A stretch of 64,000 bases of DNA from Dermanyssus gallinae (GCA_003439945.1 QVRM01005966.1:120385-184384), one strand, 5' to 3'. Shown: positions 1 to 11,119, numbered from the stretch's first letter. The notes: generated by a model not told the origin, from the letters alone. Numbers and translations: made by a program.

Positions 1-1190
1 AGCTGCTTGGTCCGAACGCCAGGGGGACCCCGGGTTTCAAACGCGAGAGAGCAACATTCGTGGGAATAGCAGATTGATGAGTATTTTCTCAGCTTGTTAG
101 TCTCCGAAGGTGGGCTGCATAACCAGCTTCGAATGCGCCCCCACCGACCATAGAAGGAGCTAAGGAGTCGGTAACGGTGTCATACCTTATGGACGTTTGC
201 CGTCCTCCGCGCAGAGGCCTGGGGCTTCAAAAATGCACGGACGACCGCACGACCTAAGGGCTCTGCTAAGGGTCTTATTAATAGCGGCATGTCTTGGGCG
301 CCGTCCTGCACTAATAATGCACGATAGTCCGTAATTTGTCGTCGGGGTGATTGGCACCGATGAAAGCTAACTATGTCTGCCCGTAGTCGTAGGCCTACTG
401 CTATGCGAATCGACTCGTCATCAAGAAGGGTACCTATGGGGGCACTGGGAAGCGCGTGTAACCAGGCCCCTGAATCCTTGGCGGATACGGCGTTTAAGCG
501 AGTTATGGCTGTGTCGTCGGCAGCTTCGTTAAAGAGACGTCGTTGTACCTTGTCGTGCCAAGGGGAACTCCAGTCACGTTGGGATAGTACGTTTTCAGGC
601 CGAGGTTCTCTTAAAGATGGGCTAAGCGGTTTCTAAGCTGGTCCACTCTCGCTAAATCTAAAGAGGATCCCTGTTTTTCGCGCTTATCATTGACGAGACT
701 ATAGCAGACCCGGTCAGGGTCAGTAAATTTGGTACCCCGAGGCCACCTTTCAAAACAAGTAGCAATGTTCTCGCGCGCTAGGCGGTAGAGATGTATCAGC
801 AAAGACTCGAGGGTAGACAGTCTCAAGTCGTTGAGCCTTTGCAACTCGTCGGTTCGATTCGACATATCAGCCCCTCAAAGAAGGTGGATTAGTCTTGAGT
901 ACGAGAAGGAGAACCTGCGTAAGAAAAGTCCCCGATAAGCTCTCAGAAAAGGAAGACGAGCGGCGGCATTTTTTAGTTTTAATCTCCAATGCTCGATTGC
1001 TGCTGGGAGCCCCTCGGGGCAATTTGGCACACCCAGTAGCTCTAGATCCTTGATGGTTAGCTTGCAGCCAGTCAGAAGGTTTCGGAGTGACTGTATTTCG
1101 GGGGCCTCAAGAGTAGGGCCAAAGAGGCATATCTCGCATTTGGCCGGATCTAACTCCAGCACGGATGTAACCCGAAATCCTAGGACCCAT
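1..1190 (-). mobile_element. Family A RLE-type non-LTR retrotransposon, copy 1 (partial, decayed)
   Basis: This is a relic of a retrotransposon ORF encoding reverse transcriptase followed by a C-terminal restriction-like endonuclease. Read on the minus strand from 1162, it gives the post-catalytic RT segment (LDPAKCEICLFGP, then LELLGVP), the thumb region (611-865), a linker with SGAWLHALPSAPIGTLLDDE near 420-500, and the start of the endonuclease region with an RC zinc-knuckle motif. Positions 1-180 align by eye with the endonuclease end of copy 2 at 7321-7500. Several stops and a deletion of tens of residues relative to copy 2 show it is dead. The 3' end lies outside the window. The upstream end stops where the AT tract begins, so the copy is 5'-truncated there. 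It differs clearly from copy 2, so it is an older copy or another subfamily. Confidence 0.8.
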
Positions 1191-1440
1191 AGATATATAT
1201 ATATATATATAATAATAATATGATTATATATATATAGTATACTAGATATATATATATATATGAAAATAGATATATATATATATATATATAATAGATAAAT
1301 ATATAGATATATATAGATAATATATATATATAAATATATATATTATATAATATATTTAATATATATATATATATATAAATATTATATATATATATATCTA
1401 TATATATATATATATAATATATTATATATATATAGAAAAT
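1191..1440. repeat. Long imperfect (AT)n tract
   Basis: About 250 bases of almost pure A and T, mainly AT dinucleotides interrupted by AAT, GAT and TAGA units. It separates the 5' side of family A copy 1 from the 3' side of the R2-clade element. Both elements are on the minus strand. Confidence 0.97.
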
Positions 1441-1525
1441 ATTGTGATGATTAGATCATTTACAATACGTTTGCATACTCGGCAAGTGCTCTCGCCTTAA
1501 TAAAAATGGTGGTAAAAAGGGTGTT

Positions 1526-2119
1526 TCACGTGAAAGTTAGAATATCAGTTGGTCCGTGTCCTTGCTTAATGGTAGCCCCCGCTTCTTCTGGACCCGCGGT
1601 GCCGAGCGGTATATCCTCAGGTTCCTGTGCAAAGTTAAAACGGTGAGATCCATAAGATTCCTCTTCGTGACGCCGAGCCCCAAGAGCGTCCTCGCAGATT
1701 CGGAGTCCCATACACCACTCATAGAGATAGTGATGGATCCGAATCTGCGAGGTTTTTGCGGGTCGGGGAGCGCCACTCTTGACATGAGCCAACGTCTCAG
1801 GCGCATGACACCCGTGTCTACAACGTTTGTTGTAGCCCGGGCGTCCCCTGGCCAATCTGGCACGCGTTGGTAGTGCGTTGATCCTGAGCTTTAGTAGGTT
1901 TAACTACTCCTTACCAGATAGGTAGGGCATACCCTTAATCCAGTAATGTACAAAGGGCGTTTCGTGTGCTTTTTTAAAATGTGCCCCATCGAACGTGTTG
2001 TGTAGTTGTTGAGACCAGTAGTCGGTCTCTTGTGTAGCGGTCTCAATGGAGGTTCCCAAGCGCTCGCAAAGAAGTCTTGTTTTCGCAAGATCTTTTTTAA
2101 AGTGCTCGGTGGTTAGCAT
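1526..2119 (-). pseudogene. R2-clade ORF, CCHC knuckle and restriction-like endonuclease remnant
   Basis: This C-terminal part of the R2-clade protein is broken by frameshifts. The 1900-2119 segment covers the linker after the thumb. A zinc-knuckle signature CRHGCHAPETLAHV lies at about 1780-1830, matching the C-x3-C-x7-H spacing of R2 proteins, but the final Cys is lost to a frame change. Downstream, two minus-strand frames each hold parts of the endonuclease (one with HHYLYEW, the other with MDLTVL). The Lys/Pro-Asp/Asp catalytic set of the nuclease cannot be read in one frame. The family nuclease nicks target DNA for priming. This copy is inactive. Confidence 0.7.
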
Positions 2120-2122
2120 CCA

Positions 2123-2880
2123 TTAAACCCCATGGTGCGTGGAGTGTTGTAGTGCTGTCAGGCGGGAGAGGCGGAGTCTGGGAATGAATGTTTGGAGGCA
2201 GGGGATGTCCAGACCGCCGTGTGCTGTGTGCGTGTACAGGTAGGCGTTCGGCACCGAGTTTTCGAGCTTAAGCCATTTCGACTTAACAACCTTTCTGATC
2301 TCTTTATCTAGGTCACTAAGGAGTGCGTATGATGGTCTGGGACCGGAGACCAGTTTATATAGGAGACGGGGAATGAGAAAGTCTTTCAACAATATGAGTC
2401 TTTGGTGGGGTTTAAGGGGAGCTATCGTGAGTCTGTTGAGTAAATTAAGGAGTATATTCCTGGTGGAGTCAACTCTGCCATTGCTGTCAAAGTCGACTCC
2501 AAGATATCTCCATCGATCGCTCATACCTTTAGCTGGCAATTGCCGATCTCCAACGTTAAATTCTGGTACGGTATTGATAAAACCTTTACCTTCCTTCCTA
2601 TTATATAGGTGGGAGATAGTAAAGCTTTTATTAGTATTAATTTCAAGGCCTCGGGATTTCAAAAGTGGGTCCGCAATATTAAGGAGCCGTTGGAGAGTGG
2701 ATTTCGTGGAGGCTAAGAGGATGAGATCATCCGCAAAGGCTAAGCCCATAAGGCGGAAGTCATCAGTAAGTTGGTACCCGATATTAGTTTTGTCTAATTT
2801 TGAAAGAATGTCGCCGAGAACTAGATTAAATAAGAGGGGGGACAGAGGATTTCCCTGTCTAACACCCCTAGTTGGCCGAA
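2123..2880 (-). pseudogene. R2-clade ORF, second half of reverse transcriptase
   Basis: Continues the RT domain. Motif B reads RGVRQGNPLSPLLFNLV at about 2825-2875. The catalytic box AFADDLILL lies at about 2720-2748, with both Asp residues kept. The RT-linked motif RWRYLGVDF follows, then a thumb with PLKPHQRLILLKDFLIPRL, all typical of R2 proteins. The frame stops at 2123 and the protein then shifts into the CCHC and endonuclease remnant. The annotated Met at 2749 is internal and has no biological meaning, so the segment is extended upstream to 2880. Confidence 0.85.
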
Positions 2881-2890
2881 ATGTGCGACA

Positions 2891-3899
2891 TTATTGTCCA
2901 AATTCTATGAGAGTTTTAGATGAGAGGTACAAGCGTTCGATATAGTTAATGAATACCTCCGGGTATCCGCGAGTCCGAAGTGACCACAGGACGGAGTCAT
3001 GACTCACCATGTCGAACGCCTTACGGAGGTCGATTGAGGCGAGTCTGAGCTCACGTCCTGCAGACTTGGCATCGTTAAGGATACCATCCAGATCCGCAAG
3101 ATTCTCGAAGGTACCATTATAGGGGAGAAACGCTCGCTGAATTGGGAGAAGCTTAATAGAGTTCTGGAGGCGTCTAGAAAGAATTTTGTTAAGCGTTCGT
3201 TGTAAGTATGAACTAATAGATAGGGGTCGCAAATCGCTTGGGGATGTGGCATTGTTAATTTTAGGGATGAACGCTAAGCGAGCAGTTTCATGGGCTGAGG
3301 CAATATCGCTAATTAATAGTATGTTAAGAATACAACAGACTACTTCTAACGGGAGTTTACGGAGGGACGAAAGACAAATCCCGACCAAGCCTAGTGCTTT
3401 TGAAGGTTCGCGGAGAGCTACGTGAGTTTCCTTTAGGGAGATAGGGAGGGAAACCTCAAAGAGATCAGAGTTGGGAGTGTATACGGGGCAAGGGAGTGGT
3501 TCAGGGGGTGGTTGTGTCATCGTGTTGGCCCAGTGTTCTACAACCTCGGTGGCCTGCATGTTGTGTATGGTGTGTTTGCCGTCCAACACCTCATGAGCGC
3601 ATTTGGATTGGTTTTGGCTAAAAAGTTTTTGAGTGGTTGCGTAGTCTTGACGTCGCTGTTGCCTTTTAGATACTCGCGCTTCAGTGGAAGGTGTTTCTCT
3701 AAAGACACGACGTCGGACAGTGTGTGTAAAATGTTTGCTCAGAAATTCGTTTAAGGCGATAGTGTAATTCTCACCTGAGCAAATTATATTTGACAGATGA
3801 GTAAGGTCTGTTGAAATTATGTTGCGTTTGGGAAATGTGTTTGTGAGGGCTTGTATTTTAGATATAATAATATCTTTTTGGGATGGATTATAGGGGCCA
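2891..3899 (-). pseudogene. R2-clade ORF, pre-RT and first half of reverse transcriptase
   Basis: Open from 3899 to 2891 on the minus strand, although the usual start lies upstream and is lost. The upstream part contains a basic stretch (RQQRRQDY) and CAHEVLDG, as found before the RT domain of R2 proteins. RT landmarks follow: LAFIPK, the LRPLSIS motif, and motif A as ASIDLRKAFDMVSHD, whose first Asp is the catalytic palm residue. The frame ends near 2888 just after the segment that precedes RT motif B. After one in-frame stop the protein continues in 2123-2880. The product would make cDNA by target-primed reverse transcription in the nucleus, but this copy cannot be translated through. Confidence 0.85.
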
Positions 3900-3902
3900 T
3901 GT

Positions 3903-3935
3903 GATATATATATATATATATATATATAAATATAT
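3903..3935. repeat. (AT)n microsatellite at the 5' edge of the R2-clade element
   Basis: A short (AT)n run directly adjoining the truncated 5' end of the R2-clade element. Confidence 0.95.
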
Positions 3936-4349
3936 CCCTGTCCTGAAATTTGTTACCTCCGCAGGATGGTAGTACTGTAAGATGGATTTCTTAGTTCAGC
4001 AGTTCCTCGTTGTAGCTAGCCGAAGTTATGAGCTATTCTATTGTAGGCTCTCTGTGGCTTACACTCCTTCCGACGTATGGCTGCCCTGTAAGATTTTCCA
4101 TTGATTGATTTATTGTTCGCTTGGCATGTATGCCTAAATACACATGTCACCATTTTATATCAGGGGCGCTTAGAGCGGCAGCACATATATTACCTACGCA
4201 TCCATATAATCCATGTCTACTTTAATACCTACTGAGTATTTGCTTTCCATTGTGACAACCTCCTCTTTGTAATATCGACCAGGTCATTTCTAACATTTGG
4301 TCCTAGAGCTAGGGCCTCCGACAGCCTCCGACAGCTTTATATCTCTGCT
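3936..4349. other. Stretch without recognised gene
   Basis: No coding signal was recognised. There is a small direct repeat of cctccgacag at about 4315-4334, next to the 3' end of the family B element. Confidence 0.5.
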
Positions 4350-6080
4350 CCCCCCTAAGGCTATACATTATTTAATAATATGTTGAATTGACTCAATCTC
4401 TAGCCCACATGTTCGACATGCCGTACTTTGCCCCTCCTTATATTTAGCTCTATGTATCCTTGTAATCAACACCCTTGCCCTGGCATCTGCCAATAGCCCA
4501 CTCGCTCTTGAATTATCATATACCCATTCTACCCCGCCCCTTTCCCGCTTTTCCTTTTCATACATCGTTGCCAAACTTGATCTGGGGCTCATCGCCAATT
4601 TCCATTTGTCTTTATATGACTTGTTTATTCTCAATTTCACCACTTTCTCTGATACCATCGCTCTTGGCCATTGCTGACAATTGTACCCAATCTTCCTAGC
4701 TGCGAACTCTACTCCGCGATCCCACTTCGTTTTAATCCTAAGTGGCGTCTTTGCCAGCTGCATCTGTTTAACCCATCTTTTACTTGTGACACTTTCAATC
4801 CTACTACTAAGTCTAAGCTTACGTTGTACTTCCCTTTGTATAAATGTTGACATTCCCCCTTACCCCTCAAAAAATTCCCTGGCGCAATTAAAACGGCAAC
4901 CCAATGCAAATCTTATCGCCTCTCTTTGTATTGTTTCTATCTTCTTTCTCAACCCTGCGCTGTGGACCAGAGAGGCATTAGCAAAGGTCAATCTTGGCAC
5001 ATATATGGCCCTCCATATATTCCTTGTTACTATATATTTATTAAACCCCCAGAGGCCCTTACACCTTACTGCATTTCTTCCTCTTTCAGCCTTCTTCCTC
5101 CTTATTATATCTTCTTTCTCTAAATAATCATCCCCTGTAGTCATTGTCACCCCAAGATACTTATACTGACTTTTATAGTCCAATTTTTTTCTTTGTACTA
5201 CAAGATTATTTGCCCCCCTAGTCCCAATAAATGCTGAAACTGCGCTCTTTTTTTATTAAACGCCATGCTCAGTTTTTCTGCTGCTTCCCCACATGCATTC
5301 AACATGTGTTGAACTTCGCTAGTACCCCGCCCTAACACTACCATATCGTCAGCAAACAGCAGCACGGGTGTCTTGATATACACACCTTTTTCCCCTATTT
5401 GCCATCCTAAACCCGTTCTATTTATCCTTCACGTTATTCTCTCTATATACATTAAAAAATCACCGATGACAACGGACAGCCCTGCCTTGACCCCCTTAGC
5501 AACTATAAACTCTTTAGATTGTTCGGCTGCTATTATTATTCTTACCATGTTATTCCTGTAAATTTCTTCTAGTAACTCCACCCACATTCTCTCCAAACCC
5601 TTCTCTAACATAATTTTATATAACTTGGTTTTGTCCACCATATCATATGCTTTTTTAAGATCTAAAAATCCTGCCATACACCCTTGTCCCTGCAATCTCA
5701 ATATTTCTACAACCTGACTTAATAAAAAAATTGTCGTCTAGCCTATACCCTTTCCTAAATCTGCACGGCCATTCTCCTATTTTCTGATTTGTCTCCAGAA
5801 TACCTGCACTCTACTCTAAAACACCTGCATAAATATTCGATACGCTATAGGTGTAATTGTAATTGGTCGCCTATTTTCTAAATTGTCATTATCTACCCCC
5901 TCCTTAGAAAGAAGAGAAACTCTCCCCTTGCGCCAACCCTCCGGGATTCTGCCCCCTCTAAATATGTTATTAAATTACTTCGTTAGATAATACATGTACT
6001 CTTTTCCCAATGCCTGGATAATTCCTACCGAAATATAGCAGTCTATCCAAATTATAAAACGAACATTTCCCAAAACTCCC
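4350..6080 (-). mobile_element. Family B non-LTR retrotransposon relic, copy 1
   Basis: Minus-strand LINE relic carrying much of the RT and C-terminal region in several frames. In order: IPEGWRKGRVSLL and ENRRPITI at about 5850-5950 (start of RT), FLDLKKAYDMVD (motif A, about 5640-5680), AKGVKAG (damaged motif B), VLLFADDMVVLGRG (catalytic box, about 5335-5375), YKYLGVTMT (about 5140-5165), a long helical C-terminal region, and CRTCGLEIESIQHII, a zinc-knuckle-like motif near 4370-4420. The 4368-4853 frame is still open for 161 codons. Motif style resembles L1- or RTE-type reverse transcriptases rather than R1 or R2, but the clade was not resolved. A second, more decayed copy lies at 35580-36680 on the plus strand. 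Confidence 0.8.
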
Positions 6081-6141
6081 TATTCTAAAAAAAAACTGCC
6101 TGACTAGGCCCATCAGATTAGTAGGAAAATGTTACCTTTTC

Positions 6142-6312
6142 CAGCAACATTATTTTTGGGCTGGCCCTCAGCCAACATTTAACGTCCACGGAACTGCTTT
6201 CGCATTGCTTCGTAAGATGGACCCCATAAATACAAAGGTGCAACGGTGGGGTTCAAACTCGTGCACTTATACGTCTTCCCCGATAGCGAGGCGCACCAAG
6301 CCACAGGGTTCG
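6142..6312 (-). mobile_element. SINE-III, copy 1 (decayed)
   Basis: Read on the minus strand, this segment matches the SINE at 62651-62833 along the body. Shared blocks include ccccaccgttgcac, tttgtatttatggggtcc, cagttccgtggacgttaaat and ggctgagggccagccc. The tRNA-like head is degraded: the B-box region reads gagtttgaaccccaccg and the A-box region is poor. Similar 10-base strings (taccttttcc at 6132, taccttcttc at 6316) might be remnants of a target duplication, but this is weak. Confidence 0.85.
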
Positions 6313-6429
6313 ACTACCTTCTTCACTACTACTTGAACCACTACACGAATCTGTTCTCTATTTTCTCAAATATTTAGTTAATTTTTACGACACGCAACAC
6401 TTGTATAGGCTAGATTTGTTAGCAGTTTC

Positions 6430-6543
<114 letters not shown>

Positions 6544-6557
6544 GTGTCATATTTGAG

Positions 6558-6594
6558 TGTCAAGTCACTAAGTCAAACGCTTAGTGACTTGACA
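6558..6594. repeat. Perfect 15-bp inverted repeat (hairpin) beside an AT tract
   Basis: The arms tgtcaagtcactaag (6558-6572) and cttagtgacttgaca (6580-6594) are perfect reverse complements around a 7-base loop. The hairpin lies 18 bases from the end of the AT array. It may be a foldback or MITE end. No function can be assigned. Confidence 0.9.
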
Positions 6595-7041
6595 ATTACG
6601 TAACGCAGTACCATCACCTTGGTACGAAAGTGGTGGGCATTATATTTGCTATTGCGTGAGAGTGGTCTTTTGGACGTACATTTTTGGTCGCAATGGAACG
6701 ATTTTTCATGAAAAAGCGTTAACGTAAAATATCGACCTTTCATGACTTTCCTTAATCAGGGTATTCGCTTCTTGCTACGCAAGCTAGTGAATTGTCTTCC
6801 GTTGTGCAGATTTTTTTTCCGAACACGCCGGTGTAATCGGTTTATTCATGCGTTGGTTCTCCCGCAAACGTAGATTTCGCACAACTATGTAGGAGAAAAA
6901 AAGCTGAATAACTACTTTTATAAACTTCACTCTCTCTCCTAAACAAGACGTTTCCGCGTCCTCCCTCCATAGGGAAAAATTATTTGTTTGCCGAGACCTA
7001 TCAAACCTCGAAAGAAGTACATAACAACATGAATGACTCTG
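6595..7041. other. Stretch without recognised gene
   Basis: No protein or RNA similarity was recognised between the hairpin and the next AT tract. Confidence 0.5.
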
Positions 7042-7066
7042 TATATATATATATATATATATATAT
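7042..7066. repeat. (AT)n microsatellite at the 3' edge of family A copy 2
   Basis: An AT dinucleotide run abutting, after a short A/T-rich spacer, the 3' UTR end of family A copy 2. Confidence 0.95.
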
Positions 7067-8798
7067 GTTTATTTATATAATTTATCTATGTTAGCACTTT
7101 GGAGTGGACAATTGTCTCCGCGCGAACGTGTGATCACGGGTTCTCTAACCCAGGGTTAGCCCAGTTTAACAATGTGCCCCGAACAGACGCTGCGTTTCCT
7201 CGTTGAATGTCGAGCGACAGCCTCTGACGCAAGAATTCGGATGCCCTCAAGTCTCCTGTCGAAAGATTAAGGCTTTTACCGACCCGCTGAATCAACTTGA
7301 GCGTAAGGGGGTCTGCAGCTCCCATAGTCTCGAACGCCAACGGACAAAATTCGTGCGGATAATCGACGCTTGAATATTTTCTGCATTTGTTAGCCTCAGC
7401 TAACCTGGAGGCATGACCTGCTCGGTCCGCACCTGCACCGACCATCGAAGGGGCTAATGAGTCGGTTACAGTTGCGTCCCAAACAAGCATGTGGCCACGC
7501 TTAAACGGCGTCAAAGTCAGACCGTCAGGTCTTTTTCCATCATCCCTCGAAAGACCCGGGGGCTCTAGAACGCACGGAAAGCCGGCGGACCTAAGTGCGC
7601 GGCTAAAGGTGTCATTTAAAGCGGAGTGACGCGCTCGTCGGCCTGCACTCAACGCGCATGACAGGCCATGATGGGCCAAGGCGTCCACGAAATCACCACA
7701 ACGACATCGGTGGGGCACGACTAGGTCAACACCAAGCCGCAGCCCTGCGCTTATACGCGTCGTCTCGTCGTCTAACAGAGTCCCAATTCGCGGGCAGGGT
7801 AGGGCCTGTAGCCAAGCCCAAGCCCCTTGACTGCTAACAGCTCGTAGCCTGGCTCTATCAGCAACAGAAGGTGCTCTATTAATCAGGCCTGCTAGTCGCT
7901 TTTCATGTAAGGGGGCTGTCCAACTACCCTGGTTAGCCCTATCCTCCGGAGGAGAATCAAATAGCAGCGACAATTCTTCGGTCAGCTTTTTAAGTTCAAC
8001 GTTATAGGCATCCCACCCGTCACTGTCCAATAAAGTTTTAACCCTGTCCGCCGCCTGGGTCAATGACGCTACGATGGCGGGTCCTGCCATCATGACCGCG
8101 TCCGGTATACCTAGACCGCCTAAATAAACCGGGAGCATTACTTGTTCCCTTGCCGCATCAGTCAGCTTAAGATTTAGTATGATCTCTAAAATGTCTAAAC
8201 TAAGTCCATTAAATGGTTGTAAAAGCTCTGGTGATAAAAACAGGTTGGAACCTCTAAGAAGGTGTGTTAACCTCGTGGCTGAAAAACAAGATCTAAGAAG
8301 GAATAGACCGCAGTGGGCGCCCAATTAAGGTAGTCTGCCTGTGGCGAAGTCGAGTTTATCTTTTTGACTGTCTAATGCTTTTGCAATGCCGTCCGGCAAT
8401 AAGGGGACACCTAGCAGCTCCAGGTTAACCTTGTCCACTACGCGACAGCCCGGGAGCAAGTTAAAAAGGTCAGTTAAATCTAATGGCTCAAATTCTTTGG
8501 GAGCTGTGACATATACTTCACATTTGACCGGGTTCAGTGTCAGCCCGCTAATTACACTAAAATCAATAACTTTCCGGATATCGTCAAGTACGGTCGGAAG
8601 GTCCCCGCCCAGAATCCCGTCATCCAAGTACCAGGCATTAAGGGGGGACTGCAGTGAATCCACCAATTCCTTGATACACAAACAAAAAAGTGGGGGACCC
8701 AGGGGATCACCCTGCTGAAGACCTGTCTGCGAGGGCATAATGCTCTGGGGCATTACTAGGTGGGATGGTCCTGAACCATAGGCCAGGTTCGTCTGGTA
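7067..8798 (-). mobile_element. Family A RLE-type non-LTR retrotransposon, copy 2 (best preserved)
   Basis: Minus-strand insertion comprising the second half of the RT, thumb, linker, zinc knuckle, restriction-like endonuclease and about 65 bases of 3' UTR. It is 5'-truncated inside the RT domain at 8798, exactly where an AT run starts, and its 3' end (cacttt...ataaataaac) runs into another AT tract at 7042-7066. The 3' UTR matches the plus-strand fragment at 63470-63652 closely, differing at few positions. That suggests the family moved comparatively recently. Any target duplication would consist of AT repeats and is unreadable. Confidence 0.88.
7134..8787 (-). pseudogene. Family A ORF: RT (partial) and restriction-like endonuclease, one in-frame stop
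   Basis: A single minus-strand frame interrupted only by a TAA at 8325-8327. The Met-like TTG just after it is not a real start. The RT part shows TGLQQGDPLGPPLF (motif B), AWYLDDGILGG (catalytic box, with Tyr-Leu before the Asp pair), LNPVKCEVYV and LELLGVPLL. Then come LPVYLGGLGIPDA, GAWAWLQALP, GTLLDDE, and a zinc knuckle CRCGDF...HHGLSC. The nuclease shows GKRPDGLTL and VWDATVTDSLA, fitting the Pro-Asp and second Asp positions of the restriction-like fold. The C-terminus ends in IQRGNAASVRGTLLNW. The family product would nick target DNA and prime cDNA synthesis on it. The exact clade is uncertain. Loss of the RT N-terminus and the stop make this copy inactive. Confidence 0.88.
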
Positions 8799-8812
8799 AT
8801 ATATATATATTA
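8799..8812. repeat. Short (AT)n run at the 5' edge of family A copy 2
   Basis: Fourteen bases of AT repeat at the truncation point of the element. Confidence 0.85.
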
Positions 8813-9445
8813 TAAAAAGCCGTTAAGTAGATAGGTACCCCCTTCTCTAAAGTGTTACCCTTATAGTGGCCCAATATTTAGGAGAGTGGTTTTGTTTAAG
8901 GGGGCCCGTTAGCCAAAGCTTTATTAAGTGGACCCTCCGGATAGCGGATCTCAAGTAGGCGGTTGATCCTTGGCAGCTATGCACAGGCAGTTAATTTGGT
9001 TATTGCGATGATTGTTACAGTAGGTACAACGAAATGGCAGCAACCCGCTTTGTTTATCTCATGTCAGGCTGTTCACTGGCTACAGAAACAATTCGACTAA
9101 GGCTGAAGATTCCGCGTACAGTACCTTACGAATGTTTTATTTCAGAGTGGGGAGCTAAAATCGAACAGGGCTGACGGGAGGTCGGCGGTTTTGACGTTTT
9201 CAATGCCTTGCACTTTTAGCGTGGTCCTGCATGTGACAGTCGCCACGTATACGCTAGGTACATAGTGCATGGTTATCACTACTTCGTATGTTCAAACGCA
9301 GCCTTTCACGAGGAGTACGAGTTGTGCACCTGCCGGTTCTGCCTGCAGAGGTGTGCCAAGTACCATGCAGTGGAATGCACAGCGCTGGATCAAAAATCGT
9401 TGCACTAGTTCTTTTGACGGAAGCGTGAAGAAGATATTTGATTAA
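8813..9445. other. Stretch without recognised gene
   Basis: Only short ORFs occur (up to about 64 codons), with no recognisable domain. Confidence 0.5.
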
Positions 9446-9474
9446 CATATATAAAGAATATTATTTGTATAATA

Positions 9475-9518
<44 letters not shown>
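9446..9518. repeat. A/T-rich stretch ending in an (AT)n microsatellite
   Basis: A/T-only sequence that becomes a clean AT dinucleotide run from about 9484. Confidence 0.95.
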
Positions 9519-9519
<1 letters not shown>

Positions 9520-9837
9520 CATGCCTTGGATATGTTAGCTTTACTCAGCAAGTGTCGTGGTAAATTGGGTGCACAAAGCCCTTTGTGCAGGACGGCTAAA
9601 GAAGCTAATAGGCTGAACGAGAGTTCGTTAGGATTCGTTTGTTGATGAGGTATTGTCGGAATAAGTTTTTGCTAGAAGAACTCGTAAGAAGAAAAAGCAG
9701 AAATAATGGGAAAATATTAAGTCGGGGCGTTACAGGAGACAGTCTACTTGCGTAGCTGAGGTGGAAGAACAGAAGGTGCTGCTCAATAGAGACAGGAAAA
9801 TGTAATTCTGAAAAAGCAGTATGTTTTCAGGAGAAAA

Positions 9838-10180
9838 ATGCCGACTTATACAAGCCAACCGCGACACGGGAGCTGCTCGGAGCAACCTAGAACACGCCAT
9901 CCAGACCGTGGCGATACTTTTATGTACACTATGTTTGCAAATTTAAAGGCAGCATTCGATTTAGAACCGGGGGACAAAGTCGTTTGCCGATACAGTTCCC
10001 GAGGCTACGTTCTAATATTTTAAAGCAACGTAGAGTGATGAGAAGCAGGGTAAGTTTCTGGAGAGAGATGACAACTACAGGTGTAGCACAAACATTTTTT
10101 TGTGCCTTTCAAAGGACTACTGGCGTAGTTGAGAATGGACTGGATTTGAGAGTGGGCAGAACTCTCCTTTGAGGGCGAAT
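9838..10180 (+). pseudogene. Possible reverse transcriptase scrap
   Basis: The plus-strand 9838-10023 frame contains MFANLKAAFD, which resembles RT motif A (hydrophobic-Asp-Leu-Lys-Ala-Ala-Phe-Asp, with the first Asp here replaced by Asn). A second frame (9984-10172) follows and ends in VVENGLDLRVGRTLL, possibly a degraded motif B. No catalytic Asp pair was found. The evidence is one motif and a plausible order, so this is tentative. Confidence 0.35.
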
Positions 10181-11119
10181 ATGAGGTGAATATTTTATTG
10201 CAGTCTTTTTAGGGCAAAGCAAGTCATGAACTGGTAGGTTACGTTTGTAGGTGCGAAGGGTTTAAAGGTGTATTGGGGAATAACTGTAGCAATAGGATTC
10301 CGAAAGGGTGGTTGCGTGGCCAGGAACAATATGCTTTAGATCATGAAGACAAAAATAATATTCGTGAACAAATTCATATACTTAATGATTACCTTATCCA
10401 CGCGGTAGCAGTGTCTAATGACAATGAAGTCTAAGACAGGAATGGCAAAATGGCAGCTCCCGTAATGAACATTTTTGCAATAGCAATTTGAACTTACTTT
10501 TGCACACATGGTCATAACGACAGAGAAGCTCCCTGAAAGCGTGGGCCGGTAATGTAGAGCTCTAACGCACTAAAAACTTGTCTCTTCTCGTGCCGTTACC
10601 TGACTGGTGACTGCTTGCGCATCACATAAAACAGTCATGGGGCGGAGGACGAATTTACTACTCCCGGCGGGTGTGTTTTCCAAGAGCCACGGGAAAGCGA
10701 GGATGCCTTAACGGGATGGCCCTCGCTTTTTTTCACGTAGTATCATATTAACGGCTTGAGATGCCGCATTTCAGACGTTGAGATACTAAAATAGATTTGA
10801 TTCCTTGCCGCCCTGAGCTCGCCACCCCGAAAATTTTGACAACATTAGTGGGTTTTGCCGGCAACGATCCTACGTAAAATGCCCTTAATTGGATTACTGT
10901 CAAAGGCATCCACGCTGCATTGCAGGAATTATACGTTGCTCGAGGAAGTTCGTAAGGAACGTCTGACAGTTGTTTTCCTAACGGCTGTGTACTGGCGTTT
11001 TGATTGCTAGGCCGCGCCCGCCAGAGGGCATTGCGTGCCTTGTGGCGAGTACATTTGAGCGACACTCTCTGCAGGTTCTGTACGCGCCTTTATGTGTGCA
11101 GCACGCCCCAGCTAACCCC
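10181..11119. other. Stretch without recognised gene
   Basis: Contains ORFs up to about 105 codons (minus strand 10748-11065) with no family resemblance that I can see. Confidence 0.5.

Larger units (their letters stand above)
1442..3902 (-). mobile_element. R2-clade non-LTR retrotransposon, 5'-truncated and inactivated
   Basis: This is a retrotransposon relic with RT and restriction-like endonuclease domains in the order typical of the R2 clade. It is bounded by an AT tract on each side (1191-1440 and 3903-3935). The amino-terminal zinc fingers and Myb domain of R2 proteins are absent, so it is 5'-truncated. The order is a pre-RT region (about 3600-3899), RT fingers and palm (2891-3590), catalytic FADD and thumb (2123-2880), a CCHC knuckle and endonuclease remnant (1526-2119), then about 85 bases of possible 3' UTR. 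No 28S rDNA flank is visible. The clade assignment rests on the RT sequence style and the CRHGC-type knuckle. It was not tested phylogenetically. Confidence 0.85.
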
